Positions 15,108 to 22,137 of a stretch of DNA of 32,125 bases are shown piece after piece; the first letter of the stretch is position 1, and each line of letters begins with the position of its first letter. The notes under the pieces are model-generated. The model searched no databases. It had not been told where the DNA came from and saw only the letters and a list, made by a program, of their open reading frames with translations. A program made the position numbers and the translations under genes. The stretch comes from Spirochaetaceae bacterium (GTDB taxonomy: Bacteria; Spirochaetota; Spirochaetia; Treponematales; Breznakiellaceae), in the NCBI GenBank assembly GCA_031256905.1, contig JAIRPY010000050.1:1-32125 (forward strand), given 5' to 3'.

Positions 15108-15566
15108 ATGGCAAAGAAAACACTGGTATTACCGGGAGACGCGCTAAAAGAAAAAATTAAGGAATATAATATTCCCATAAGCGCGCTTTCCAGCGACATC
15201 AGAATCAGCGTGTCTGCGGTACGGCAGATAACCACTAACCGTGGACGAATCAGTCTGCACATCGCCCGGCGGCTGGCAAAGTATTTTTCCGACACTACCG
15301 TAGAGTATTGGATGAACATCCAAACCGCTTACGATATCGCGGAACTAGATCATGACCCGGAATTCACGGAAGCTTTCAAGAAAATCCCTAAAGCGAAAAA
15401 AATACCCGCCGCCCCAGCCAAAAAAGCCCCGGAAAAACCGCCAAAAAAAGACGCCAAAAAAAGGACGCCGAAAACCGTCACTCCCCCGGACGACGCCCCA
15501 GCTAAACCCGCCCGGAAACCCAGAACGAAAAAACAGCCGGAAAAACAGGAACAAACCGAAGCCTAA
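15108..15566 (+). CDS. HigA-like helix-turn-helix protein with a histone-H1-like Lys/Pro/Ala tail
   Basis: A 152-residue protein. Residues 8-78 match the HigA/VapI antitoxin-type XRE helix-turn-helix: LPGDALKEKIKEYNIPISAL, then a recognition helix in SVSAVRQITTNRGRI, then ARRLAKYF and the family ending VEYWMNIQTAYDI. HigA antitoxins are normally about 95-110 residues and end soon after this point. Here residues 91-152 add a tail made almost entirely of Lys, Pro, Ala and Arg (PAKKAPEKPPKKDAKK, PAKPARKPRTKK), resembling eukaryotic H1 or bacterial H1-like proteins. No HigB toxin gene lies next to it. AAGAGG lies 6 nt before the ATG. The fused tail suggests non-specific DNA binding or nucleoid association; a plain regulator is the alternative. 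Confidence 0.8.
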   Translation: MAKKTLVLPGDALKEKIKEYNIPISALSSDIRISVSAVRQITTNRGRISLHIARRLAKYFSDTTVEYWMNIQTAYDIAELDHDPEFTEAFKKIPKAKKIPAAPAKKAPEKPPKKDAKKRTPKTVTPPDDAPAKPARKPRTKKQPEKQEQTEA

Positions 15567-15582
15567 ACCCAATATAGGCTCA

Positions 15583-15612
15583 AACGAAAGCCCGGAAACC
15601 CCGGCTTTCGTT
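15583..15612. terminator. bidirectional hairpin terminator between convergent genes
   Basis: AACGAAAGCC (15583-15592) pairs perfectly with GGCTTTCGTT (15603-15612) around a 10-nt loop. It sits just after the HigA-like stop and overlaps the merR stop on the other strand, so it can serve both genes. The U-tracts on either side are short. Confidence 0.65.
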
Positions 15613-15982
15613 ACCTCCCGGCTCGTTCATATTCTTTCGTAAAATGATCGATTTTGCATATCACTTTTTCAAGATGCCGGTACATCTCTCTAATCTGCTG
15701 TTCCACATACTTTTTGTGTTTTCGAAGCATATCACATCGAGCTTTCAGAGTGCTTTCCCCGGCAACGCTCAAATCCACAAAACCCTTGATCTGCTTGATA
15801 GACATCCCCGTATTCTTGAGACAGCAAACCAGCTCAAGCCATTCAAGATCCTGCTCCGAATACCGGCGCGCTCCATTCCGGCTTCGGGCGACTCCGGGCA
15901 GTAAACCCTCGCTCTCGTAATACCGCAGTACGTGGGGCGGCAACGCGGTCTTCTCCGATACTTCCTTGATGGTAAAAGACAT
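15611..15982 (-). CDS. MerR-family transcriptional regulator
   Basis: A 123-residue one-component regulator. The N-terminal winged helix-turn-helix is canonical: TIKEVSEKTALPPHVLRYYESEGLLP (4-29), then RNGARRYSEQDLEWLELVCCLKNTGMSIKQIKGFVDL to about residue 71. The rest is the long antiparallel dimerisation helix. There is no metal-binding cysteine pattern like that of MerR or CueR. The STLKARCDMLRKHKKYVEQQI segment resembles the AdhR/YfmP-type subgroup, some of which sense reactive aldehydes. It follows folC by 23 nt with AAGGAG before its ATG, so folC-merR is probably one transcript. The effector and target promoter are unknown. Confidence 0.9.
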   Translation of the reverse strand: MSFTIKEVSEKTALPPHVLRYYESEGLLPGVARSRNGARRYSEQDLEWLELVCCLKNTGMSIKQIKGFVDLSVAGESTLKARCDMLRKHKKYVEQQIREMYRHLEKVICKIDHFTKEYERAGR

Positions 15983-16005
15983 TTTTTCTCCTTTTTTAAA
16001 ATATA

Positions 16006-17355
16006 TTAAAACACTTTGAAAGAACGAATTTCCGCGGCCAAGTAAAAAGAACCCGTCCCTAATATAGGAAGATTTTTCGCCACGGCCAGCTCTACCGCCC
16101 GATCAACCGCCGCGGCCGTCTCCGGAATGCAAATAATTTCCGGGCCGATTCCTAACGTGCCAGCGGTTTCCCGAAATACATCGTACACCCCTTGAGGAAC
16201 GCTGATCTTATACGTTCCGGGGGTAGTTATGATGATATGCTTAAACCGAGGAATCAACGCCTGCGCCATAGCGCGCGCGTCTTTGCCGACCGCGCACCCA
16301 AACAAGAGAACTCCTCCGGCGCCGTACAATCGGGAAAAGGTCTCTCCGCAGGCTTCCGCGCTACAGGCGGTGTGGGCTCCGTCTACGATTAAAACCGGAA
16401 AGTCTAACACCCGCTCGAATCGGGCCGGCAGACTGAATCTCCCAAGCCCTTCTGTCACAGCCTGATCCGGCAGGTCCGGAAATGCGATCTTAGCCGTAAC
16501 CGCCGCAAGTCCGGCGTTTTTCGCTTGGATGCTCCCGATCATCGGGGTTTTTAAGTCCTTTAAGGGCTGGGGAAAAACCGGGGAACTCAGGCAAAAGTAC
16601 GTCCCTTCCGGGGTAACTTCAAGATCCCGAATCTCCGCAAATTCAGGAAGATAGTACAACGGCGCGCCTTGGGAAGCCGCAACGGTTCTGAAGACCTCCA
16701 AGGCTTCATCGGTCTGTTCCGCCAAAATTAAAGGTCGGCCCGGTTTGATAATCCCCGCCTTTTCTCGTGCTATTTTTCCCAAAGTGTTTCCCAGAAACTC
16801 GGTGTGTTCCAGCTCGATAAGCGTAATCGCCGATACCAAGGGATCCACAATGTTGGTGGCGTCCCATCGGCCTCCCAAACCGGTTTCGATGCACATCGCA
16901 TCGCAGGCGCCTCGGCGGGCGCAGAGAAAAAAAAACAAAGTCAGCAGTTCAAAAAAACCGGCGGATATATCGTCCGGCGAGAGGGCAGGCCTGCGCCGCA
17001 ACGCTTTTTCCGCAGACTGCAGTTCTTTGCCGGCCTCAACATACACCGATTCATCGAAGAAAGCGTCTCCGCAGGTAATTCGTTCCCGGTACTCGATGAC
17101 ATGGGGCGAAGTATACCTCCCGGGCCGAAACCCCCCGGCTTCCAATATTCCGGCGGCCATGCCGGTCACCGAACCTTTCCCCTTAGACCCCGCGACGTGA
17201 ATAACCGGCGCGGCCCTTTCGGGATGGCCCGCCAGCCGAGCAAGAGTCTCCATGCGGTCCAAACGCAGACTCGTCGTAAACTGATCCCCGATAAACCGGC
17301 CCAGCCAAGTAAACACATCCTGTGAAGAAGACAGTAACGGTTCTTCTTGTTCCAT
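16006..17355 (-). CDS. folC: bifunctional folylpolyglutamate synthase / dihydrofolate synthase
   Basis: A 449-residue cytosolic Mur-ligase-like enzyme. It adds glutamate to dihydropteroate and/or to reduced folates. The ATP-binding loop HVAGSKGKGSVTG is at residues 53-65. CIETGLGGRWDATNIVDP near 155-172 is the FolC omega-loop/metal region, and KAGIIKPGRP and VDGAHTACSAEACG (normally DGAHNP) lie further on. The substitution of the usual HN by HT in the last motif is worth noting but does not change the family. It is the first gene of a folC-merR pair. The ATG at 17355 has no clear Shine-Dalgarno. Which of the two activities is retained cannot be told from sequence. Confidence 0.93.
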   Translation of the reverse strand: MEQEEPLLSSSQDVFTWLGRFIGDQFTTSLRLDRMETLARLAGHPERAAPVIHVAGSKGKGSVTGMAAGILEAGGFRPGRYTSPHVIEYRERITCGDAFFDESVYVEAGKELQSAEKALRRRPALSPDDISAGFFELLTLFFFLCARRGACDAMCIETGLGGRWDATNIVDPLVSAITLIELEHTEFLGNTLGKIAREKAGIIKPGRPLILAEQTDEALEVFRTVAASQGAPLYYLPEFAEIRDLEVTPEGTYFCLSSPVFPQPLKDLKTPMIGSIQAKNAGLAAVTAKIAFPDLPDQAVTEGLGRFSLPARFERVLDFPVLIVDGAHTACSAEACGETFSRLYGAGGVLLFGCAVGKDARAMAQALIPRFKHIIITTPGTYKISVPQGVYDVFRETAGTLGIGPEIICIPETAAAVDRAVELAVAKNLPILGTGSFYLAAEIRSFKVF

Positions 17356-17501
17356 ACTTTTGTATTCTGCATAACAAGCCTAAAAAGTCAAGTATTGCTA
17401 AACCCAAGGCCTTCTTCTTTTTAAATCGGTATTTTCTTTTCTAAAAATTTAAAAAAACCTGTCTTTTGCTTAAAAAGATCCTCGCCCCTAATATTAAAAC
17501 C

Positions 17502-17530
17502 TTGACTTGCTATAGGTTAGCTTTTACACT
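17502..17530 (+). promoter_or_regulatory. promoter of the GH3 lipoprotein gene
   Basis: TTGACT (17502-17507) with TACACT (17525-17530) at 17-bp spacing is one reading and gives an 11-nt leader. An alternative is the extended -10 TGC-TATAGG at 17508-17516, which would give a 25-nt leader that better accommodates the AAGGAG at 17537-17542. Confidence 0.4.
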
Positions 17531-17547
17531 TACAGCAAGGAGAAATT

Positions 17548-19956
17548 ATGAAGAAATATATCGCGGCGGCCGCCGCCCTAGGTGTGTTTTTGAGTTCCTG
17601 CGCGGGCTCAAAGGCCTCCAAAGAACTCAAAAAATATGCGGAACAAGAAATCAACACCGACGGGACGATCCACATCGTCGTAACCAACCCCAACGGAGGA
17701 CCCTCTCTGGGATACGCAAAAAACAGCGGCCTTAAACTGCTGGCGGCGGATCAGGGCGAATTCACCTACGCTTTTAAAGATATGAATAATAACGGCCTCC
17801 TCGACGACTGGGAAGATTGGCGGAATCCCAGCGACAAACGGGCGGAATCTTTGGCGAAAGAGCTGACCAAAGACGAAATCGCCGGGTTAATGCTCTTCAG
17901 TTCCCATGAACAGGCGCCGGAAGAAGGTTTAACCGAAACGCAGAAAAACTATCTCAAAAACGATAACCTCCGGAATGTCCTGAACGCCGGAGGTAATAAC
18001 GTTCCCGCCGCGGTTTCCTGGAATAACGCGATGCAAGCCTATGTAGAAGGGCTTTTGCTGGAAGGGCAAAAAGCGATTCCCGTAAACTTCAGCTCGGACC
18101 CTCGAAGCATCGCCGGCTCGGACGCCCAGTATAACGCCGGGGGCGATGATATTTCCCGATGGCCCTCGAATTTAGGCATCGCCGCAACCTTCGATCCCCA
18201 GGTTATGCAGAAATTTGCCCGGATCGCCGCAGAAGAATACCGGGGCATGGGCATCGCGACCGCTCTGGGTCCCCAGATTGAACTGGCCACCGACCCCCGA
18301 TGGTTACGCTTCGACGGCACCTTCGGCGAAAATACCCAACTGGCAGTCGATATGACTAAAGCCTACGTTGACGGTTCTCAGTCCAGTATCGTCAACGGCA
18401 AAGACATCGGGTGGGGGCCCACATCGATTAACGCCATGATCAAACATTTCCCCGGAGACGGCGTCGGCGAAGGCGGCCGGGAATCCCACACCGAAAGCGG
18501 CAAATACGCCGTGTACCCGGGCAATAATTTCCAAGAGCATTTAAAGCCCTTCATCGACGGCGGTCTTACCTTGAACGGCCCCACCCAAAAAGCCGCGTCA
18601 ATGATGATTTCTTACTCCGTTGCCATCGGACCGGACGGCAAACCGTTATTCGGAGTCAATAAAGCCTCGGCCTATGATAAAGCGAAAATCGACATCCTCC
18701 GCAAAGACAACTACGAAGGAGTCCTCTGCACCGACTGGGCGGTCACCAGCGCGGTTACGGATCCAAACAACGCCTTGGGTTTAGGCATGGCCTATGGCAT
18801 GGAAAATGAAAGTATCGCCCGGCGGCATTACGAAGTCTTAGTCAGCGGCATCGATATGTTCGGAGGCAACAACGATAAAAAACCGGTTCTGGAAGCCTAC
18901 GATATTTGGGAATCCGAATTTCAGGCGGGAAACCTGCCCATTTCCGCAGAAGAACGATTCCGAAAGTCCGGGCAACGCCTAGTTACGCTGTTTTTCAACG
19001 TCGGTTTGTTTGAAAATCCCTATCTTTCCCTCGAAGAATCCCGCAAAGTTGTCGGCAGTCAAGATAAACGGGACGCCGGGTATCAGACTCAACTCGATTC
19101 CATCGTCCTGCTGAAAAACAAAAATAAAACAATAAAAAAAGCGGATGTTCTGAAGGATTATAAAAATAAAACCGTGTATATTCCAAGTTCGATTCGGTAC
19201 GGTTTTGCCAGCGTATTCAGCCCTGCTCAAAACGTCAGCGATCCTACTATGGATGTCGAAATTGCCAAACTGTATTTTAAAGAAGTTTTGACGGATACGC
19301 CCATTACCGACTCTTCCGGCAAAGTGACCGGCTTTAAAGCTCCGGATGTCTCAAAAGCTGATATAGTAATCGTCGGCATGATGAGTCCCGATAATGGCAA
19401 CAACTTCAGCAAAGCAGGCTTAAAAGACGGTAAGTTTTATCCTCTGTCTCTGCAATACGGACAGTATACAGCGAATGGTCCCAACGTGCGCCGGACTTCT
19501 CTCAGCGGGGATATTTCAAGCGACGGCTCGAAACAGAACCGCAGTTACTTCGGCGAGAAATCCCAGATAGGCAACGAGTACGATTTGACTGCAGTATTGA
19601 ACGCCCGGAAAGCCATCGACGCAACCGGTAAAAATATTCCCTTACTCGTGGCTTTGAAAGCGAAAAATCCAGTGATTGTCAGCGAATTTGAAGCCCAAAC
19701 AGACGCGATAGTAACCGGTTTTTCGGTAAGCGATCAGGCCTATTTCGACATCTTGCTGGGCAAACAGGAACCCAAAGGCTTACTTCCCATGCAGTTCCCC
19801 AAGGATATGGCAACCGTTGAAGCTCAAAAAGAAGACGTTGGACAAGACCTCACGCCGTACACCGATACCGCAGGAAATGTCTACGATTTCGGCTACGGCT
19901 TAAACTACAAGGGCGTCATTTCCGACGGCCGCACTAAAAAGTACGCTGGACGCTAA
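17548..19956 (+). CDS. glycoside hydrolase family 3 lipoprotein (beta-glucosidase/xylosidase type)
   Basis: An 802-residue predicted lipoprotein (signal peptide, lipobox LSSC with C18). Residues 78-89 form a complete EF-hand-like loop (D78, N80, N82, G83, L85, D86, E89) before the catalytic domain, a likely calcium site. The GH3 TIM barrel follows with ATDPRW near 247, KHFPGDG (299-305) and the nucleophile aspartate in GVLCTDW (D396). The C-terminal alpha/beta sandwich runs to about residue 790 and supplies the usual acid/base region. GH3 enzymes release glucose, xylose, arabinose or N-acetylglucosamine from oligosaccharide ends; the exact sugar is not deducible. Surface or periplasmic tethering suggests use of plant or cell-wall oligosaccharides. 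The gene stands alone with its own promoter and an AAGGAG ribosome site 5 nt from the ATG. Confidence 0.92.
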   Translation: MKKYIAAAAALGVFLSSCAGSKASKELKKYAEQEINTDGTIHIVVTNPNGGPSLGYAKNSGLKLLAADQGEFTYAFKDMNNNGLLDDWEDWRNPSDKRAESLAKELTKDEIAGLMLFSSHEQAPEEGLTETQKNYLKNDNLRNVLNAGGNNVPAAVSWNNAMQAYVEGLLLEGQKAIPVNFSSDPRSIAGSDAQYNAGGDDISRWPSNLGIAATFDPQVMQKFARIAAEEYRGMGIATALGPQIELATDPRWLRFDGTFGENTQLAVDMTKAYVDGSQSSIVNGKDIGWGPTSINAMIKHFPGDGVGEGGRESHTESGKYAVYPGNNFQEHLKPFIDGGLTLNGPTQKAASMMISYSVAIGPDGKPLFGVNKASAYDKAKIDILRKDNYEGVLCTDWAVTSAVTDPNNALGLGMAYGMENESIARRHYEVLVSGIDMFGGNNDKKPVLEAYDIWESEFQAGNLPISAEERFRKSGQRLVTLFFNVGLFENPYLSLEESRKVVGSQDKRDAGYQTQLDSIVLLKNKNKTIKKADVLKDYKNKTVYIPSSIRYGFASVFSPAQNVSDPTMDVEIAKLYFKEVLTDTPITDSSGKVTGFKAPDVSKADIVIVGMMSPDNGNNFSKAGLKDGKFYPLSLQYGQYTANGPNVRRTSLSGDISSDGSKQNRSYFGEKSQIGNEYDLTAVLNARKAIDATGKNIPLLVALKAKNPVIVSEFEAQTDAIVTGFSVSDQAYFDILLGKQEPKGLLPMQFPKDMATVEAQKEDVGQDLTPYTDTAGNVYDFGYGLNYKGVISDGRTKKYAGR

Positions 19957-20026
19957 ACGCCGAAACTCGGCATCCCCCCGCATGGAAGCTGAAACACGCC
20001 AGGGGGGTTAAAGCCAGGGGGCAAAT
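19957..20026. terminator. G/C-tract hairpin between convergent genes
   Basis: CCCCCC (19974-19979) can pair with GGGGGG (20002-20007). A second G-run at 20017-20021 repeats the local sequence GCCAGGGGG. A small GCCG/CGGC stem lies at 19959-19971. No U-tract follows on either strand, so terminator function is uncertain. Confidence 0.35.
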
Positions 20027-20500
20027 TTATGCGTAGAAATCGATAAGTCCCCGAGGCGCATCTTGAACGGCGGCGGTTACGGTACGGGTTGAACCCCCGG
20101 CAATATACACTCGGCCGCATTCGGGGCAAATTCCTGTTTTAAGCCGCACGGTTTGGCTTATTATTTTCCGGTTTTCCTGATCCGCCTTCATTTGTTCCCG
20201 AGAAACGTGTTCCCCTTCATGCGCGGCAATCACTCCTGCCGCTTGTCCCGGACTGATGCGCGTCGGGGACTGAAAACTAACCGAAGGATCATCGGACCCG
20301 TCTTGGTACTTGCGGTTTTTGCAGGTTTCACATTCTTGGGGTCCATACGCCGGATCCGCCGAACTTCGAGTATAGGCTTGCCGGGCTTCCGGCGAAATTG
20401 TCACCCTATAAGCCGGACCAAAGGAATCGGCCCTAGGACTTGCCTTCTGAGTATAGGCCTCAGCTCTGGGCATCCGGGCAGATACGTTTTGTATAGTCAT
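20027..20500 (-). CDS. putative zinc-binding protein with HExxH motif and two CxxC pairs
   Basis: A 157-residue protein without signal peptide or membrane span. The first 50 residues look disordered. Then come CETCKNRKYQDGSDD (C57, C60), a conserved-looking SPTRISPGQAAGVIAAHEGEHVSRE with the metalloprotease-like HEGEH at 94-98, and CPECGR (C125, C128). This layout resembles small proteins annotated as putative metalloproteases (SprA-related, CJM1_0395-like) in clostridia and other bacteria, whose activity is not established to my knowledge. HExxH may instead be structural, with the cysteines forming a zinc ribbon. There is no good Shine-Dalgarno before ATG 20500. It may share a transcript with the upstream repeat protein (41-nt gap). 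Confidence 0.65.
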   Translation of the reverse strand: MTIQNVSARMPRAEAYTQKASPRADSFGPAYRVTISPEARQAYTRSSADPAYGPQECETCKNRKYQDGSDDPSVSFQSPTRISPGQAAGVIAAHEGEHVSREQMKADQENRKIISQTVRLKTGICPECGRVYIAGGSTRTVTAAVQDAPRGLIDFYA

Positions 20501-20541
20501 ACTGCAATTCTAAAAGGATCGCAACGGAAGATCAATTTTTT

Positions 20542-21543
20542 TCACTGTTTTGTAATGAGAAGGGTGTACTTTCCAAGGCCGCTGTACTGCCGGACATGAA
20601 TCTGATACAGCTCTCCGGCGGACAGCCCGCTCAGAGCGATGCCCCGGCCTGGGCCGACTCCGGCGGTGTATTGCAGGAGGGACCCGGCGCGGTCAAACGC
20701 GTAGAGGCTTATCCGCATGGCTTCGGGCAGATGGGACAGCTCAAACCGGTATCGGCCGTCCGAGGGGGCGGTAAAAAGGTATACATTCTGTTGGTCGGTG
20801 TATTGCATACTATCAGCTATGATGTCAAGCCCTATATCGACCGGTTCTTTCTGCCGTCCAATGATAAACGTATACGTCCCGAAACCGGTATGCTGTCCGA
20901 CGTGAATTTCGCACATTTCCCCGGCGGACAGCCCCTTCAAGGTAAGGCCGTGACCGTTGCCGACTCCGGTGATATACCGCAGAGATTCGCCTTCGGCGTT
21001 GAACGCGCCGATGTTTACCCGCATATTTTTCAGGTTTCCCACTTCGAACCGGTAATTGCCGTCCAGGGGCGCGGTAAAAAGGTACACGTTCCGCTGATCC
21101 GTGTACTGCATACTATCGTTGATATCGGTGGCGGCGGATGTGTCAGCGGGTTCTTTTTGATGTCCAATGATAAGGGTATACGCGCTGAAACCGGTATGCT
21201 GTCCGACTTGAATACGGTACGTTTTTCCGGCGGTTAAGCCGTTGAGGGTCGCGCCGTTTTGCCGGCCGACGCCGGCGGCGGAAGCGATGATTTCGCCGGC
21301 GCTGTCAAAGGCCGCGACGTTTACTCGGACGTTTTGTTTTAGTTCGGTTATTTCGAATCGATAGAGTCCGTCTCTGGAGGGGGTAAAAAGGAAGGAATTA
21401 AGACGTCTATCCGCTGAAATCATCCCTCGAAGGACATCTATTTTTGCGTTTGGTACGGTTATTTCCGCATTGGTCAGGGGCGGGACCGGTATATCAGGGT
21501 ATGCGAAGGAAGAAACGATAAGGATAAAGCAGAAGTATTTCAT
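20542..21543 (-). CDS. secreted protein with three PPC-like beta-sandwich repeats
   Basis: A 333-residue exported protein (signal peptide about residues 1-14, FILIVSSFAYP). The mature part is three repeats of about 100 residues, near 42-128, 143-229 and 244-332. Each contains VYLFTAPxDGxYRFE, a middle strand RVNxxAFDxxGE, a GVGxGxGxTLxGLSAG turn and an ending QHTGFGxYTLIIGxQKEP. The pattern resembles bacterial pre-peptidase C-terminal (PPC) domains, which usually follow secreted proteases or bind polysaccharide, but no catalytic domain is present. Repeats 2 and 3 are also close at DNA level, suggesting recent duplication. The function is unknown; surface or periplasmic binding is plausible. 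Confidence 0.7.
   Translation of the reverse strand: MKYFCFILIVSSFAYPDIPVPPLTNAEITVPNAKIDVLRGMISADRRLNSFLFTPSRDGLYRFEITELKQNVRVNVAAFDSAGEIIASAAGVGRQNGATLNGLTAGKTYRIQVGQHTGFSAYTLIIGHQKEPADTSAATDINDSMQYTDQRNVYLFTAPLDGNYRFEVGNLKNMRVNIGAFNAEGESLRYITGVGNGHGLTLKGLSAGEMCEIHVGQHTGFGTYTFIIGRQKEPVDIGLDIIADSMQYTDQQNVYLFTAPSDGRYRFELSHLPEAMRISLYAFDRAGSLLQYTAGVGPGRGIALSGLSAGELYQIHVRQYSGLGKYTLLITKQ
20560..21420 (-). repeat. three ~300-bp coding repeats
   Basis: The three domain repeats of the secreted protein are visible in the DNA, most clearly in the segments around 20760-20815 and 21060-21115, which share long near-identical runs. These coordinates bracket the array approximately. Confidence 0.65.
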
Positions 21544-21566
21544 GCTGAGTATATCGGCATTTTTTT

Positions 21567-21594
21567 CGGCCCGGGCAAGAGATGTCCCGGGCCG
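21567..21594. repeat. perfect 9-bp GC-rich inverted repeat
   Basis: CGGCCCGGG (21567-21575) and CCCGGGCCG (21586-21594) flank a 10-nt loop between two minus-strand genes. The T-run lies 5' of the hairpin on the plus strand, so on neither strand does a U-tract follow the stem as an intrinsic terminator requires. It may end or stabilise the transcript of the small secreted protein. Confidence 0.7.
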
Positions 21595-21616
21595 GCGGAA
21601 GTCTCCTTGGCTGGGG

Positions 21617-21997
21617 TTACTGGCAGGGCTGTTTGTCTGCTACGTAATCGGCAAACATACGAGCGATGGCTGGGGCTTGTTCTCCCCAGACTTGTTCATC
21701 GGTGGTCTGTTGTTCTAAGAATTTGCGGATGATAGACTGGAAATCTTGGCTGGTCAGCTCGGCGGTTCCTAATCGTCTATTATTTCGGTAGGTGATAATA
21801 TCGTAAATATCTTCTATTATATATTGGGCGCAAATTTCTATGTAATGTTTTGTATACACATTGGTTACGATCATAATTTTGCCGTAATTGCGGGATTCAA
21901 AATGCACCTGCAAACGTTTTCCCATGAGGGTATCGGCGGAAGCCAGCATCGGGATAATGATCATGAGGATCATACTGAAAGCAAAACGTTTATCCAT
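21617..21997 (-). CDS. small secreted protein of unknown function
   Basis: A 126-residue protein starting at ATG 21997, which has AAGGAG 6 nt upstream (22009-22004). The frame could extend to 22027, but the signal peptide MDKRFAFSMILMIIIPMLASA begins here. The mature part of about 105 residues starts with a basic beta-rich stretch (TLMGKRLQVHFESRNYGKIMIV). It is followed by helical segments (DFQSIIRKFLEQQT, APAIARMFADYVADK). There is a single internal cysteine and one near the C terminus. No family is recognised. It is divergent from the 292-residue gene and 73 nt upstream of the PPC-repeat gene. Confidence 0.7.
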   Translation of the reverse strand: MDKRFAFSMILMIIIPMLASADTLMGKRLQVHFESRNYGKIMIVTNVYTKHYIEICAQYIIEDIYDIITYRNNRRLGTAELTSQDFQSIIRKFLEQQTTDEQVWGEQAPAIARMFADYVADKQPCQ

Positions 21998-22017
21998 GAG
22001 ATTCTCCTTAATAAGGA

Positions 22018-22046
22018 AATATAGCACAGGATTATGATTTTTGCAA
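22018..22046 (-). promoter_or_regulatory. extended -10 promoter of the small secreted protein gene
   Basis: On the minus strand TTGCAA (22046-22041) and TATATT (22023-22018) are 17 bp apart, with TGC directly before the -10. The predicted leader of about 13 nt contains the AAGGAG ribosome site. Confidence 0.55.
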
Positions 22047-22096
22047 CAATTTTTCCGTAAAGTTACCTCCGGGGACGCGAAAAAAAGAAATTCCCC

Positions 22097-22126
22097 TTGA
22101 GGAGAAGAGCCAAAAAGTTTTATAGT
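22097..22126 (+). promoter_or_regulatory. promoter close to the start of the 292-residue gene
   Basis: TTGAGG (22097-22102) and TATAGT (22121-22126) have an 18-bp spacer. The predicted start at about 22133 leaves a leader of some 5 nt before the ATG at 22138. Confidence 0.45.
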
Positions 22127-22137
22127 AAAGAAGAATC

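Noticed and set aside
20596-21237. 213-residue plus-strand open frame with internal repeats
   Set aside because: Its repeats are the reverse-strand reflection of the three domain repeats in the minus-strand secreted protein, which has a signal peptide and a coherent fold pattern.
21541-21555. TATACT just before the PPC-repeat gene as another leaderless promoter
   Set aside because: The predicted transcription start would fall inside the ATG and the -35 is poor, so it was not listed as a promoter.
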